Below, in pieces: positions 1 through 12,050 of a stretch of DNA of 64,000 nt. Within the stretch, counting starts at the first letter, position 1; each line of letters opens with the position of its first letter. The notes below the pieces were generated by a model that was not told the DNA's origin, made no database searches, and was given only the letters and a program-made list of their open reading frames with translations. Where the stretch lies: positions 2,666,001 through 2,730,000 of the forward strand of contig OX485809.1 in assembly GCA_950295325.1 (NCBI GenBank), read 5' to 3'. The stretch is from Polytrichum commune (lineage: Eukaryota > Streptophyta > Polytrichopsida > Polytrichales > Polytrichaceae). Made by a program: the position numbers and the translations under genes.

Positions 1-1015
1 TGTTTCAAATTTCTAAGACTTGTGGATATCACTTGGAGCCTTGTATAGTGAGGACATAATATGGTACTTAAGAGCTTGGAAGTTGGATTGTTACCTTTGG
101 CTACTAGTAAGGAATAAAGGGTCATTCTCTTGGTTTGAACATAACATTATTTAGCCTCCCATCTATTTGCGGTGGGCCCACGTATTTGTCTAACTTGGGG
201 GGGAGGGGGAATTTCTTCCTATGTTCGGGGAAAACCGACGGCTAGTTCATTATCAACCGATGGATTTTCCCTCATGGCCGGTTCAAATTTCCAACCATCG
301 GATGGCAATCCGACTGTAATTTCAATCCTCCGGCAATTAGCCGATGGACTAGAAAATGTCCCGGAAATGTAGCCGATTCTTCTTGTGAGTTACTGGATTT
401 TAGCCGGAAGCATCTAGAGCGCTATTTGTCTGGGGCATCTGATGATGCACTTGAGGAAGTGTGAGGCCAAAACCACCCCCCTTAGGCGTCCTAGTCCGGG
501 TGATGGTGTTGAGAATCACATGTATTGTTCGTATCGAAAGAATGATCTCTTTGCATCCCGAGGCATACATGTCATTTTGAATCACTTTGTTTATTAGTAG
601 TGACCTCTTGGCTTGTGACCGAATTGGCCTTCTCAAGAGTCCAACCGGCGGCCTTGGCAACACAAGCTCTTAAGGATATCCCCCTTTGGCCTTTGATTAT
701 TCTCTTCGTTACTTGACCATTGCTAGAGTCTTCCGCTTTCTCCATCTTTTTATAAGTGATCGATTTTCTACCAAAAAGGATGTAAGTGTTGAAAAACACT
801 CCCTTAATGGTTAGACACGCCCCCACACAATTGCCTTGCGGCCACCCTTAATTCTAACTATACTAAAAGTCCTAACTACTTTCTCATGGCTAATTAAGGT
901 TTAAAAGAATCTAATGTGATAGATGCTAGAATATGTTTGCGCCTTATTGATTAGTGCCAACTTCAAGTAGCATTTGTAACCTTTTAATTTAACTAGCTTA
1001 TAGCCTCGGCGCTCC
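1..1015. other. Intergenic DNA, no gene seen
   Basis: No reading frame here looks like a real protein. Between about 230 and 410 the sequence is locally rich in CCG/CGG-containing words (ccgatgg, ccggca) that recur around 2380-2560, so this may be decayed repeat sequence. I recognise no family. Confidence 0.5.
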
Positions 1016-1386
1016 AGGGCCTTAGCCCAGACCTTGGTGCTGCAAAGGCTTAGCCCAGACTTCGGTGCTGCCAGGTTTAACCCAGACTTCGGAGTTGCCA
1101 AGGCTTAGCCCAGACTTAGGTGATCCAGGGCTTAGCCCAGACTTCGGAGCTGCCAGGCTTAACCCTGACTTCGATGCTGCAAGGCTTAGCCCAGACCTCG
1201 GTGATCCAGGGCTTAGCCCAGACTTCGGAGCTGCCAGGCTTAACCCAGACTTCGGTGCTGCAAGGCTTAACCCAGACTTCGGAGCTGCCAAGGCTTAGCC
1301 CAGACTTAGGTGATCCAGGGCTTAGCCCAGACCTTGGTGCTGCAAGGCTTAGCCCATACTTCGGTGATCTAGGGCTTAGCCCAACC
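1016..1386. repeat. 27-bp minisatellite, about 14 copies
   Basis: A tandem array of a unit of about 27 bp built on ggcttagcccagacttcgg followed by a variable tail (gtgctgcaa, gtgatcca or gagctgcca). The three tail types are interspersed, which suggests a higher-order unit of two or three monomers. Because 27 is a multiple of three, both strands show accidental open frames with repeating peptides; these are not genes. Confidence 0.9.
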
Positions 1387-1558
1387 GAACTAAAATCTAC
1401 CACAATCCACCTAATCACCTAGTTAGTCAAAGGCTCACATGCGAGCCTTTCAACTACACACTAAATGTAATCCTCTCAAGATGCTTAATCGGACAATGGA
1501 TAACTCTTTTAGTCTTTGACTAATAAACTAACTAATTAACTAACAACACTAACTAATC

Positions 1559-1710
1559 TACACACGTGGTTCCAAGCTCTAAGAGCTCACCTCCTTGAGG
1601 GAACTAGAGAGAGAGCTTAACTCCTTCACTTCACTAAAAACTAATCAACCCACACACGTGGCTCAAGCTCTAAGAGCTCACCTCCTTGAGAGGACTAGAT
1701 GGAGAGAGAG
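1559..1710. repeat. Short direct duplication (two copies of about 55 bp)
   Basis: The stretch acacacgtgg...ctctaagagctcacctccttgag followed by a GA-rich tail occurs at about 1559-1616 and again at 1652-1708 with few differences. It is a local duplication next to the purine-rich repeat at 1700-1775. Confidence 0.75.
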
Positions 1711-1775
1711 GAAAATGAGAGAGAAAACACCTTAAGTAGCAAAGAGGGAGAGAGGGAGAGAGGGAGAAAGAGGTG
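1701..1775. repeat. GA/GAGGGAGA purine-rich low-complexity tract
   Basis: Runs of gagaga and of gagggaga units. Simple sequence only. Confidence 0.85.
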
Positions 1776-1799
1776 AGGATAGGGTGAGAGGATTAGCAC

Positions 1800-3212
1800 C
1801 TCCAATCACAATCCCTTAACCTTCACCTTCAAAGTAGGGACTAATCCCCATCCACTAAGCTTCCTTCTTCCTAAACTACCAAGGTGGATCCAAAAGTGGG
1901 CATTTAACCCGTGGAGCTCACCTTGCTTCACCTTACCCCTTACTCACATAATCAAGGCATTATCCTATTGAACTCAACCCTTGAAATAACCACCCAACAC
2001 ATTCTAAAGCCTAAACTTAAATCCAAACCACACTTCACTCTTTTTATGTTTTGTGAATAATCATAACACATCAAAGTCAAACTAAAATTGGTTTCAAAGA
2101 GTTAATCACCACATGTGAGCACCATTTTGGGCTCACAGGAAGTACCCTAAACCTTAAACTTTTTGAATTATGCAACCTTTCCATGACCAAATCCAATTGC
2201 TTTATGAAGAATTGGGGGACCCTTGGCCTTCAAGCGGTGAAGGCATTGCTAGGTTCAATTCCTGCCAAGGATATTAACTCTTCAAATTTAAAGTTTTGAA
2301 CATGCCTTTCTTTTCACTTATTCAAGATTTTGTACTAAGAAATGATTTCTAATAACTTTTCATACATTAAAAAAAAATAGTGCCGATATGAATTCCATTT
2401 AATTGGATATTGGCCAATGAAAATATGAAAATATAGGCAATTGGCCGATTGATTTTAGAAAAGACCGGCTCTTGCCGATGTAAATTGGAAAAAATCCGAC
2501 CCTTCGTAGCAACTACCGGCAATTAGCCACTAAGGCTTCCAAAACTTCCCGAACTCTGATGGGTGATTATGAATTAAAACTTCCTATATCTGTGAATGTC
2601 ATGGAGAAAAAGAAAAAGAAAACACATGTATCCCGGGGGGTGGACTCTTCATACCATGTACAAGCTAACGTGAGTGTAGAAAGGGGTGTTAGTTGAGGCA
2701 TTAGCATACATAGTCTACACAAAGGAGCAATATTGTTCTTCTCTAGTGTGTACATTCAAAAAGACTATTGAGAAGTTTGAAGTAAAGGTGGATGTACAAA
2801 AGGGGACCTTAAATGTTTAGAGAAAAAGTTTAGTTTCATCTAATTGGCACACTTTCATCCATTGTTGTCATGTAGTCCCCAATAACTACCTTGTCCATCC
2901 TTGGAGGGTTTTGTATATGTCATAAACGTCTGAACATGGTATACATGAAAATGTCACATGGCATGTAAAAATGTCATATATGTTGTTTTCTCAAATGCAA
3001 GAAAGGCCGGCTTAAATTGGTCTTTTAAGACAGTTTTCGCCAAAGTTCAAGTGCATTCCACAAGACTAGAGACTAAGTCAGCCTAATATCACACGTGAAT
3101 ATGACGTTTTCACAAATACTATGTTTCTAGATTTGATTCACGATTTAGTTTATGTGTGTGTAGTGGATGCATTTATCACATTAAATTGAAAATCTTAGTA
3201 TAAATACATGAG
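1800..3212. other. Intergenic DNA with one old inverted repeat partner
   Basis: No gene is visible. About 2693-2764 resembles the reverse complement of about 4515-4586 (shared words include ctctagtgtgtacat), so the two are opposite-strand copies of one dispersed repeat. A G-run followed by tggactcttcat occurs at about 2633 and again near 38238, suggesting another small repeat family. Confidence 0.45.
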
Positions 3213-3950
3213 CTAGAGGGGGGGGGCACTGGCGAAATTGTAGAAAACCATGTGCGAGAAAATGTAAGGTGGACTTTATTCAAGACACATAATTTTACAC
3301 TTTTCTTAGATATACAATAGCATCCTCTAAATATGAATTTGGGAATTATATATAATGTACAATGTGGTTTAAGTTGTGGTATTTTTTTTCTATTTAGATG
3401 TAAAGTAGCATAAATAGAATTAAGTCTAGATTTTTTAATTTATAGGTTCAACATATATCATTTGCCATTAGTAGCATTGGATGAGAAATAGGCAAAATAT
3501 ATGTGGACATGTGGATGGATTAGTTGAAACGGTTGCTTTTGAATAAAAAGTACCATCATCCAACAATGAAAGGGTTGGCTGGGTTATTCAGGGTTTCTTG
3601 GGGTTCAAGAACCATACACAATATGCTAAAGTTTATAGTATGATGATTGTATATGTGTAAAGTGCAGAGTAATATTTGCGTAGTGTAATGTATGCATAGT
3701 GTACCGTATGCGTAATGTACGTGCATATTGTTCACACAAAATTTCTACTACTCATAAATAAGAAAGAGTGATTATGATTGTGCAACTCTCAAATTTATAT
3801 ATAATGATAGGGTGTTAGAAAACACCATCCAATATAAATTTAGCTACTTATAGGGTAGAAATTATTCAACAAAGGAAGGTAAATACCCCCCATTAAATAG
3901 GGGGTTCTCACACGTGTATACATAAATCAAGTGTAGGTGCACCCCCTGTG
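3213..3950. mobile_element. Non-autonomous hAT-like element, G-run family, copy A
   Basis: A 738-bp insertion with imperfect terminal inverted repeats. The left tip is ctagaggggggggg followed by cact; the right tip reads gcaccccctgtg. Both subtermini carry a shared inverted motif (catgtgcgagaa on the left, the complement of acacgtgtgagaa on the right). It is flanked by 8-bp duplications, tacatgag at 3205-3212 and tacacgag at 3951-3958 (one mismatch). A related sequence without the insertion lies at about 30958-31110, which serves as an empty site. Eight-bp duplications are the hallmark of the hAT superfamily. No transposase frame is present, so it would depend on an enzyme encoded elsewhere. 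Confidence 0.8.
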
Positions 3951-4650
3951 TACACGAGCCTATTCTCTAGCCTACCGTTAGTGTGTATGCATTTTTTTCT
4001 TTATAATATTCTCATACATAGGGTTTTAATGAATCATAATCAACCATGCATGGCATGTAGATTTCCGATGAAATGAATTTGATATTAGAGTCTAGGAAGC
4101 TAAAAGGCTCATGGGACTAAAAGCACATCAAAATGGTTTCATACCGGCCAATTCCCTAGAGTGGCAAAGTGTAGTAGCCTCCATGAGATATAGACTAATG
4201 GCAACTTGATGAATTGATTGAAAGAAACACTCCACCCCTAGGACATGTATACGTACTAACAAGATGCTAGAAAATGGACTTATATATTTATACCATTGAG
4301 CTTTCAATTTAATGCAATAAATGCCTCCACACAAAATTTAAATCATGAAGTGAATGTTAGACCTTTATAACATATACGAGTCACTAGGTACTATTACCAT
4401 AAGACAATAAATGAATGAGAACTTAAATGGGATGAAACTAGCACATCTATTGTCAGAATTTACTCTAAACCTTAGGGCCCCGTTTTGTACATCTATCTTT
4501 ACTTCAAAATGCTTGGCAACCTTTTTAGATGTACACACTAGAGGAAAACAACACCTCTCCCTTGTATGCTATGTACGTTGATGCCTTAAATAATACCTTT
4601 TTTTACATTGACATTAGTTTATCCTTAAACTATCTCGAATCTCAAGGTTT

Positions 4651-4961
4651 GGTAGGGAGTTTTGGACCACTTCGGACATTTTATAATGTGTAAGGATTGC
4701 TCAAGTGGTGTCAGAACTCTCCAGTTTAGTGAAATGAAGGTGGGGCATTTGACATCAGCCAAAAGACGACTATTAAAAAAAGATTAAAAAAAACAATGGG
4801 GAGTGTGTGAAGGCACTAAACATTTGATCTCCAAAGTTTTATAAGGAGTTCATTTTCATATAGCCATCTTCCCTTCATTTCACTAAAATTGGGGATTCCG
4901 ACACCACTCGACCACTCCTCAAACAATGCAAAATGTCCAAAGTGGGCCAAAACTCCCTAAC
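4651..4961. mobile_element. Foldback MITE-like element with arms of about 95 bp
   Basis: The left arm (4651-4745) and right arm (about 4872-4961) are inverted copies. The left begins ggtagggagttttgg and continues with a block ending ggacatttt; the complement of the right begins gttagggagttttgg and contains the same block. Both arms also share agtggtgtc and tttagtgaaatgaagg. I see no clean target duplication, so the boundary could be off by some bases and the superfamily is unknown. Confidence 0.65.
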
Positions 4962-6730
4962 TAGCATTTAAGTAAATTTGGATTTATGCATGAATTTTGG
5001 ATGATTCCAACCACCAATATGACATACATTAGATCACAAAACTACACAAATATGATAGTTGGCGAACGTGGAATACAAACATTCAAAGTTGGGGTTGTTG
5101 TGTTGTTGCCTTTGTTGTTGTCATTTAATATTTTTGTCCCCAGAATAGCAAATCCCCTATTACTTTTGGACAAGTGTTTTTTATTTTTTATTATATATAT
5201 ATATATACACATACTGAAATGTCGGTTCCCTACCAAATCATAAGTGTTTGAGACTTTTGAGAACAACAATTCTACAAATTCTCTAAGTTAGAAGCACAAG
5301 AGTTGCAGCTATCCTTTGAATTAGATGCCATTTGTCCCTCGGATGTATAAAGTTTGTACCCATTATAATATTATCATGGCAAGAAGATGCTATTGAAGGC
5401 AATTTAATCGCAGAGGGAGGGTAAGAACCATGACATGGGCCCCCTCATGATTGGGGTATTACTTTTAGGACAAAGGAACCAAGTACTATGTCGCATCGGA
5501 TCTTGACGTTTTAGTATGATTTATTATTATTTAATTAATAAAATTTTAATAGATAAGTAGATAGGTCATAGGACTTATCAAGAAAAATATATCTTATTAT
5601 TAAATAATAACTAAATAAATAATAAATTCTTTATGAAATGAGTAGATAGGTCATAAGACTTGTAAAGAGGTCATAGAATATGTTTGGGCCACATCAATAG
5701 CAATTTCATTATTGAACTGTACATTGGAGGTGAATTATTTCTTGTTTTCCATCCTAGTACCTTGGTGTAAGTGTCACGTGTCCATACATATATATTTTAT
5801 TATGTCCAATTCTTACCTAAACATTCCTTTTTCATGTACCCATGTTATTGTGTAAAGTGGCACATGTTTGGTGTCATACGTAAAGCTATACAATTGGTAT
5901 GCAATACATCTTTAGTTGTATTGGTACATAATTGAATGATAAATGTGAGAAAAAAAATTGGGATCATTTCAATTCATTTTTGTTATCCTTTTCATTCCTT
6001 AATCCTAAGGTCAACAATTCTGGCAGCAACCATTGATAACAATTAAGGAATCAAGATGATATCTTAGATAACCCTAATCCTAAACCCTTAACTTTGTCGT
6101 TGTATTGATTATGAAATATTAAATGTAGGTGTGATCCAAAATATGCTCCACAATACAAATCTAAGCACACCAACTATGTAAAGTTATCTACTTCAGTCTA
6201 GTTTCCGTTAGACACTCATTCTTGGCACCCCAAACGTGAATGGCCCCACATAACATTTTCCAACAACACAACGCAGTTCCCCCTCAGAAAACGATTATTA
6301 AGTAGTGTGACGTTTGTTCATGCAGACCCTAAGAAAATAATTATAGGTTGCTCAAACCTAGTGCAAGGAGTCTCATATTAAGACTAAGCTTTTGGCATCC
6401 CATGGTCATATCACTACACTGTTTATGGTATTCAATGTCAGTTACTATTCGGAATTATGCAATAATATAACAATGTATTGTTAATGTGTATTATTACCAA
6501 GTAAAGATGCTATTGCTATATAGTGTCCAAACAACCAAGACTAAATCTCACTATTCAGCACTTGTTAAAAGCCTAGCAGCGGTTTCAAAACTGCAGTCGG
6601 ATTGCAGTCATCCAGGTCACACCTTCGCAGTTATGGTCTTCAGTTTATTAAGGCCTTTTTCAGAAGACGAATTTACCTTAATATCTATATGTGTACTGCT
6701 GAAGAATTCACTTGGTAGCACTGTACTATT
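4962..6730. other. Intergenic AT-rich DNA, no gene seen
   Basis: Contains an AT-rich stretch at 5510-5650 with two copies of a gtagataggtcata motif, and scattered short repeats such as tatggtattcaatgtca near 6425, which recurs near 40660 and at the hAT insertion site near 12733. No coding region or RNA gene is recognisable. Confidence 0.5.
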
Positions 6731-7299
6731 CACTACACTAAAAAGGAAATAAATTTAGTGTTTGATACACTAAATACGAATGCATACACTAAATATCAAT
6801 AACCCTATGAAAGTAAGTAATTTTAAATGTAAACTCCAACACTAGATATTAACTATGGTAATATGTGGGAGTTACATATCAACTATGTAATTATGGTAAC
6901 TACACTAAATATGATATTTAGTGTTTGATACACTAAATATCACTAACCCTGTGCAAGTAAGTAACATTAAATGCAAACTCAAACACTAAATATCAACTAT
7001 GGTAATATGTGGAAATTACATGCATGAATTTAGTGTTCGTAAGGAGAAGGTTCAATTCCTCATTTCTTGATTTATTGCACGTAGGGATACATGGCTCAGA
7101 CACAGGGCTCTCGAATGCCCTCAACAAACAATCACATGTATTGCACGTGACCTCATATTCATCTCCAACAAAAGAGCGCACAATTTCCATCAACAGAGCA
7201 AATGAACAAGCGCAGTGCACTCTTCTGAGTCTTTGACAAGATTCTGCTCAACCTACACATCTCAGATCGCGAGGGTTTTGGTTGAATGGACACTTAAGT

Positions 7300-7330
<31 letters not shown>

Positions 7331-7823
7331 TTCTTTAAGCAATCAAAGAAGAGTGTTTCAAAGGAAGGGTGGTGGCAATAGCGAAGGTGGCGGTGCATTT
7401 ATGTCTAACACTAATTGTCAAAGAATTGAAAATTAGTGTTGAGCAAGGTAGGGTGGTAACAACACTAAATATAATCAAACACTAAATATCATATTTAATG
7501 TAGATATCAACTACGTAACTAGATATTGACTACATGTATCGATGTAACTATGTAACTAGATATTAACTATGTAACTATGGTAACTAGATATCAACTATGG
7601 TAATATGTGGGAGTCACATGTTATGTGTTAGTAAGGATATGAAGAAATTGCAAGCCTAGTGTTGAAATCCATGCTTCACGGGAAGGGAGGTGGTAGTAGG
7701 GAAGGTAGCGACACATTTATGTCTAACACTGATTGTTAAGGAATTGAAAATTCGTGTTGAGCAGGGTAGGGCGGTAACAACATTAAATATAATCAAACAC
7801 TAAATATCCTTTTTGGTGTAGTT
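6731..7823. mobile_element. CACTA-like non-autonomous element
   Basis: The left end reads cactacactaaaaagg and the complement of the right end reads aactacaccaaaaagg, followed on both sides by a tttagtgtttgat block. The beginning CACTA and the many subterminal copies of aacactaaatatca in both orientations fit the CACTA (CMC) superfamily. The interior has repeated segments (about 6750-6880 and 6905-7025; about 7345-7508 and 7660-7822) and a GA microsatellite, but no transposase. The 3-bp target duplication expected for CACTA is not clear (att on the left, ctt on the right). Confidence 0.6.
7302..7330. repeat. (GA)n microsatellite
   Basis: An uninterrupted GA dinucleotide run inside the CACTA-like element. 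Confidence 0.95.
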
Positions 7824-7884
7824 CTTAGGGTATATCCTTAGGGTCCACATAACAAACACCCGTTGCTTAGTAATGTGGACAAAG

Positions 7885-8095
7885 ACAATGTCCGGGGAGA
7901 TTTTTGGGCATAGTCGGTCAGAGTCCTAGTGCTTACAAGTCCAACTAGTTACATGTTGTGATCTTTTGATTGTTTCCTCATTAAATTTGAGGTATAATCT
8001 ACATATTCCTTGTAAATGATCGGTTATTTTCCTGAAGTCTTGAACTTCAACCAATTATTTCTCAAACTCAACCAGTTCATTTGTAACCACCGGTT
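7885..8095 (+). repeat. Dispersed repeat, copy 1 of 2
   Basis: About 200 bp that aligns in direct orientation with about 25649-25850. Shared landmarks in order are gggagattttggggcat-like, tcctagtg, aagtccaa, ttacatgttg and the near-identical ttttcctgaagtcttgaac block. It may be part of an LTR or other interspersed repeat; no termini were found. Confidence 0.7.
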
Positions 8096-8163
8096 GGTTC
8101 TCTTCGTTCATTAGACAAAGATACCAAATTTTCTCCCTTAGAATCAAAATGTTTGACATATTC

Positions 8164-8947
8164 CTAGACCTCCCCCCCCCCACGGGGGGGTGGGGCACTA
8201 GTGGTATTTTAGAAAGGATGTGTGACAAAATATAGGGTATTTAATATATTTACTATTTATTCAAGGTAAAATTTTGAAGAATTCTATATAAAATATAAGG
8301 AGTGAATTAATGTTGGAAACCAATTATAAAAAATTACCATGCAATATAACATGTGTAAGGGATATCGCATTTTGCTTCATCAAAGAAGATGGAGGGCTCA
8401 ATTTTATTCCTTGGAAGTTTCCTTGCATTAAGGATACTTTGAGCTCCATTATGTTTAAACGTTGACACGAAGGGGTATATTTGAGATAATATTTGATGTT
8501 TGAAATTCGTTTGCAATGTTGTACAAACTCTTGCTATCTTGCAAATGCTGGATAATTGTGTTTCTTAACACACAAAATTTTAAGGTTGCACTCTACTTGC
8601 ATTCTCCATTACAATCTTGTTGGTGTAATTAAATTTCTATTGTGTTTTCTTCTTGCCATACCACAACAATGCAATCCCGTTGTTAAAATGCCAATTCACA
8701 ATGCACCCCCCGCCCTCAGCTAAAAATTAAAGGCTATCAAAAATTTGTAAGAAAAATAGGGTATTTAACGTTGAATGCATTCTAGATTTCTAATTACCAA
8801 TAGGGTATTGAAATTTTCATCTGAGTATATTTTTTTCTACTTTAGGGACTCCTCATTTTAATTCTTAAAGATAATACCCCCCTTGAAAATAAGTGGTTAT
8901 CGCAAGTGTCTCCAAAAATTTACTCTGAGTGGCCCCCCCCTGGGCCA
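8164..8947. mobile_element. hAT-like element, G-run family, copy B (ends approximate)
   Basis: Shares the family pattern of copies A, C and D: a G-run followed by ggggcact and then agaaaggatgtgtgac on the left, and ataccccccttgaaaataa, a cgcaagtgtc block and a C-run on the right. A C-run has been added outside the left G-run, giving a small inverted C/G palindrome at the tip. I could not find a convincing 8-bp duplication, so the ends are approximate. Confidence 0.55.
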
Positions 8948-9642
8948 GACCCCCCTCAACTCCCAACTGATGCTAGATAATGTTATGGGGCTCATGATGA
9001 AACAAACGCTCTCTTTGTCCTTGAGCACTGACTCTACATATAAACACCATAAATATAGTTAATAATTGTTATACATATACACTTATATATATATATGAAT
9101 GATAGGGGACCAACCTAATAATATCTCTATATACTCTTAAAGACTGCCCTCCAAGCTTGTACTCCGAGAGTACCTAGTACGTGCCACGTCGGTGCCAAGA
9201 ATACTAAAGAATATGTGATATTTTTGTTGATTGGGGTGCAATATCTAATGCTTATATATGTAAGGATACATATATATATATATATTCAAGCTCTATTTCG
9301 TGGTACTATGACATTTGTAACTCTTATGAGTTATGACGTTTGTTGAGGTGTCCAAGAAAGGAGGTGCAAACTTTAATATGTAAGCCACATGGGACAACTT
9401 CAATTTGCTAGCGCCAATGTCCATGCCTTGCCTGCCATATCATGATGTGTTGATTCAAGGGTGAACACCAACCCGTATACGAAGTTGAGGGGCTTTGATT
9501 CCATCCGACTTGATGTATTGTATGGATTATAAAATAAAATAAATAAAGGCTTGTGGTACAATCATATACGTATGTGATTGAATTTCACATAGGTATAATG
9601 GATGTCGTTGTTGTCGTCGTTGTAACGGGGGTTTGCTTAGTA

Positions 9643-10053
9643 CTCCCTCCATTTCAAAATAAGAGTTACGTTTGGACATAAACTGTGTTACGAAATAAAA
9701 GTTACATTTTGTGAAATTTCTCTTAAACTTCGCCAAACAAACTGGAATGTTGCCAGAAACAATGTAAATGTTGTTGCTGATGAACTACCAAGTCAAATAA
9801 TAGTTTACACTTGTTTAACAATTGATATTTGGACTTGACGCTGTCGATGCACATCAACACGGTTTTATGTGTGAGATCAATCGGTGTCAATCGTCAATGA
9901 TAGTGAACAAGTGTTACTATGGACACCCCTAGCTCGCCGGAAAGCGCTTAGTGAGAGCTATGCAATGCACGCAGTTTCGTGCTAAAATTGAGAAAAATGA
10001 CCTTAAGCCCACGGATTTTCTAAAACATATTTTTAATTTTGAAACAGAGAGAG
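9643..10053. mobile_element. Stowaway-like MITE (Tc1/mariner type), 411 bp
   Basis: Terminal inverted repeats ctccctccatttcaaaat on the left and the complement ctctctctgtttcaaaat on the right, flanked by TA on both sides (9641-9642 and 10054-10055). The CTCCCTC tip with a TA target site is characteristic of plant Stowaway elements, which are mobilised by mariner-like transposases. A second copy lies at 51452-51671. No internal gene. Confidence 0.8.
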
Positions 10054-11233
10054 TATGAGGTATGTGAGGTATTTGATGGTGCCATACCTTTGTCCTGTGG
10101 GCATTGGATTTGGGGTAGATCGAACAAACACTTAATTCACGTCGGTCTCCTAGGAGACTGAAGTTTCTCTCTCTTCTCTCTCTATTTGATGGTGTTTTTG
10201 GTGTATATTATCAAGCGTTAAAAGTTACTTTGGGGGATGTTGAGGTCTTTGAGTTGTGTTATTAGGCGCTCATGAATCGCTCCTCTGGCACTTGTTGTGA
10301 TGTTGTTGTAAGGGGGGTTAACTATTGAGCCTGTATTTTTCATTGTTTCTATCAGTGGGTTGTGTTTCGAGAATTTTTTTTTTCTTCTCTAGTGTTGTTT
10401 TGGGGTATCAGTCATGGTAGTATGTGAATTCTTTTGAATTTGTAGAGTTATTGTGGGTGCAGGGTTTATGGGTAGTGTGGTTTGGGTCGAGGCACCTAGT
10501 GTGCATAGGATATCTGGTCATAGTCTACTAAGGCATTGGCATGGGAGTTATGACATGTGCATGGGAAAAGCCAATTTGAGCCCAAGGGGCCAATTGGCAT
10601 TGGTTGGGGTGAGAAAAATATTGTGGATTTATTCACATGGAGGGTTTGAACTATTTGGTGTACTACGTTATTGTGTTGAGCTATGTGTAGGCCTTTAAGA
10701 TATTGGTTTGTGCATCTTGATAGGAGGTGCGTCCATGTGTCATGGTTGTTGGTTGGTGCAATTGGGATTTGCGTGGTTTAGTGGGCAATTTTATTTATAT
10801 ATTTATATATTTTGATAATTTTGATATATTGCACATTTCAGAACTTGAATTTTTGGGAGATTTGGACATTGGATGTATAAGGAATTTTCAAAAGGAATTA
10901 TAAAATTTGTGGTTAATTGTTTTTGTTGGAAATCCATTTATCAACGTATGTGAATTTGTGTTTTGCAAGGGTAGTTTCTCTCATTTTTTTGTTCTTTGAT
11001 GACGTATGTGTGTAGGTTTCTATTTTTTCTTTTGTGTGTAGCCATTGTGGGGCCATTTAGCCAGTAGGGTGTTATATGTGTGATGTGAATGTGGGGGGAT
11101 GGGGGTTTCTATGTCTTTGTTGGCCCCCTTTGTTTGCAAGTTCGTTTATTTTTACTTTCCCTATGATTCCGGTGTGTGCTCTAATTTTTGTATCATTATT
11201 TTTTGCTTGGTCTAGTCAATTTGGTAAACTATG

Positions 11234-11572
11234 CTGGGGGGGGGGTAGTCATTGGTTGGAGTAGCAATACACGTGCGAACAAATGATAGGGTATTTTAAA
11301 AACATGGGAGCAAAAAATTATAATTGGGCTTAAGAGTAATATAGGGTATCAAAAATGGCACTGGACATCTTTAAAGTACTATAGGGTATGGAATAATAGG
11401 TAATTTGGAATCATACGTAATGCAAGCCATTTTTCTATTAACCCAAAGTAGAAATTTACATAATGATAGCATGTGAAAAAAAGAAGAGAATTGAAAGTAA
11501 TACCCCCCTATAAAATAATGGTTGTTCGCACCTATATCCTTAACTTTTTAACACACTGCCCCCCCCCCCGAG
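11234..11572. mobile_element. hAT-like element, G-run family, copy C (339 bp)
   Basis: Left tip ctgggggggggg followed by tagtcatt; right tip a C-run ending cgag. Flanked by perfect 8-bp duplications aaactatg (11226-11233 and 11573-11580). Subterminal motifs acacgtgcgaac on the left and gttcgcacc on the right are inverted partners and match copies A and D. It lies inside the minus-strand LINE remnant, so it inserted after that LINE. No coding capacity. Confidence 0.9.
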
Positions 11573-12031
11573 AAACTATGGAGGCTATAAGTACCATGTT
11601 TGGGTGATAGTGTTGTGAGGAAGGATGTTTGATGTGGTTGCATATTAAGTATATGCTATATAAGCTATCTGTAAAGATATGGGTTTCTAATTGTGTGGTT
11701 TGGATGGCCTCGATGGCAAGGAATATTGCATTTAGTTCAGCTCTTAGGGTTGACTATGATGATATTGATTGTGTTGGTGTCTTATCCGGTTGCCGTACAT
11801 GCCCAACATACAACTTCAAGCGTAGTGGTGTAGTGTGTGGGGGCATGGTAGTCCATAGCCTATCCATTTTGAGGATTTGGCGTGTCATGTTGCTCTGAAA
11901 ATGGTAACTCTATTGTAAGTAGGTTGGGTGCATGGTGTGGTGTTGGTTGATCAAGTTTGTGGCTTTGGGTTTTCTTTTAGGGGGTATAATTATGTATCTT
12001 TGGATTAGCCATACTAGTTTAGATTTGAGTG

Positions 12032-12050
12032 ATATATATATATATATATC
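12032..12050. repeat. (AT)n microsatellite
   Basis: A short AT dinucleotide run inside the LINE remnant; it adds an in-frame run of Tyr and Ile codons on the minus strand. Confidence 0.9.

Noticed and set aside
1022-1422. Overlapping open frames with repeating peptides at the minisatellite
   Set aside because: The 27-bp period keeps both strands open; there is no start context, and the peptide simply mirrors the DNA repeat.
2225-2265. A tRNA gene, because of ggttcaattcc at 2253
   Set aside because: The B-box-like word stands only about 25 bases after a weak A-box-like word and no cloverleaf can be drawn.
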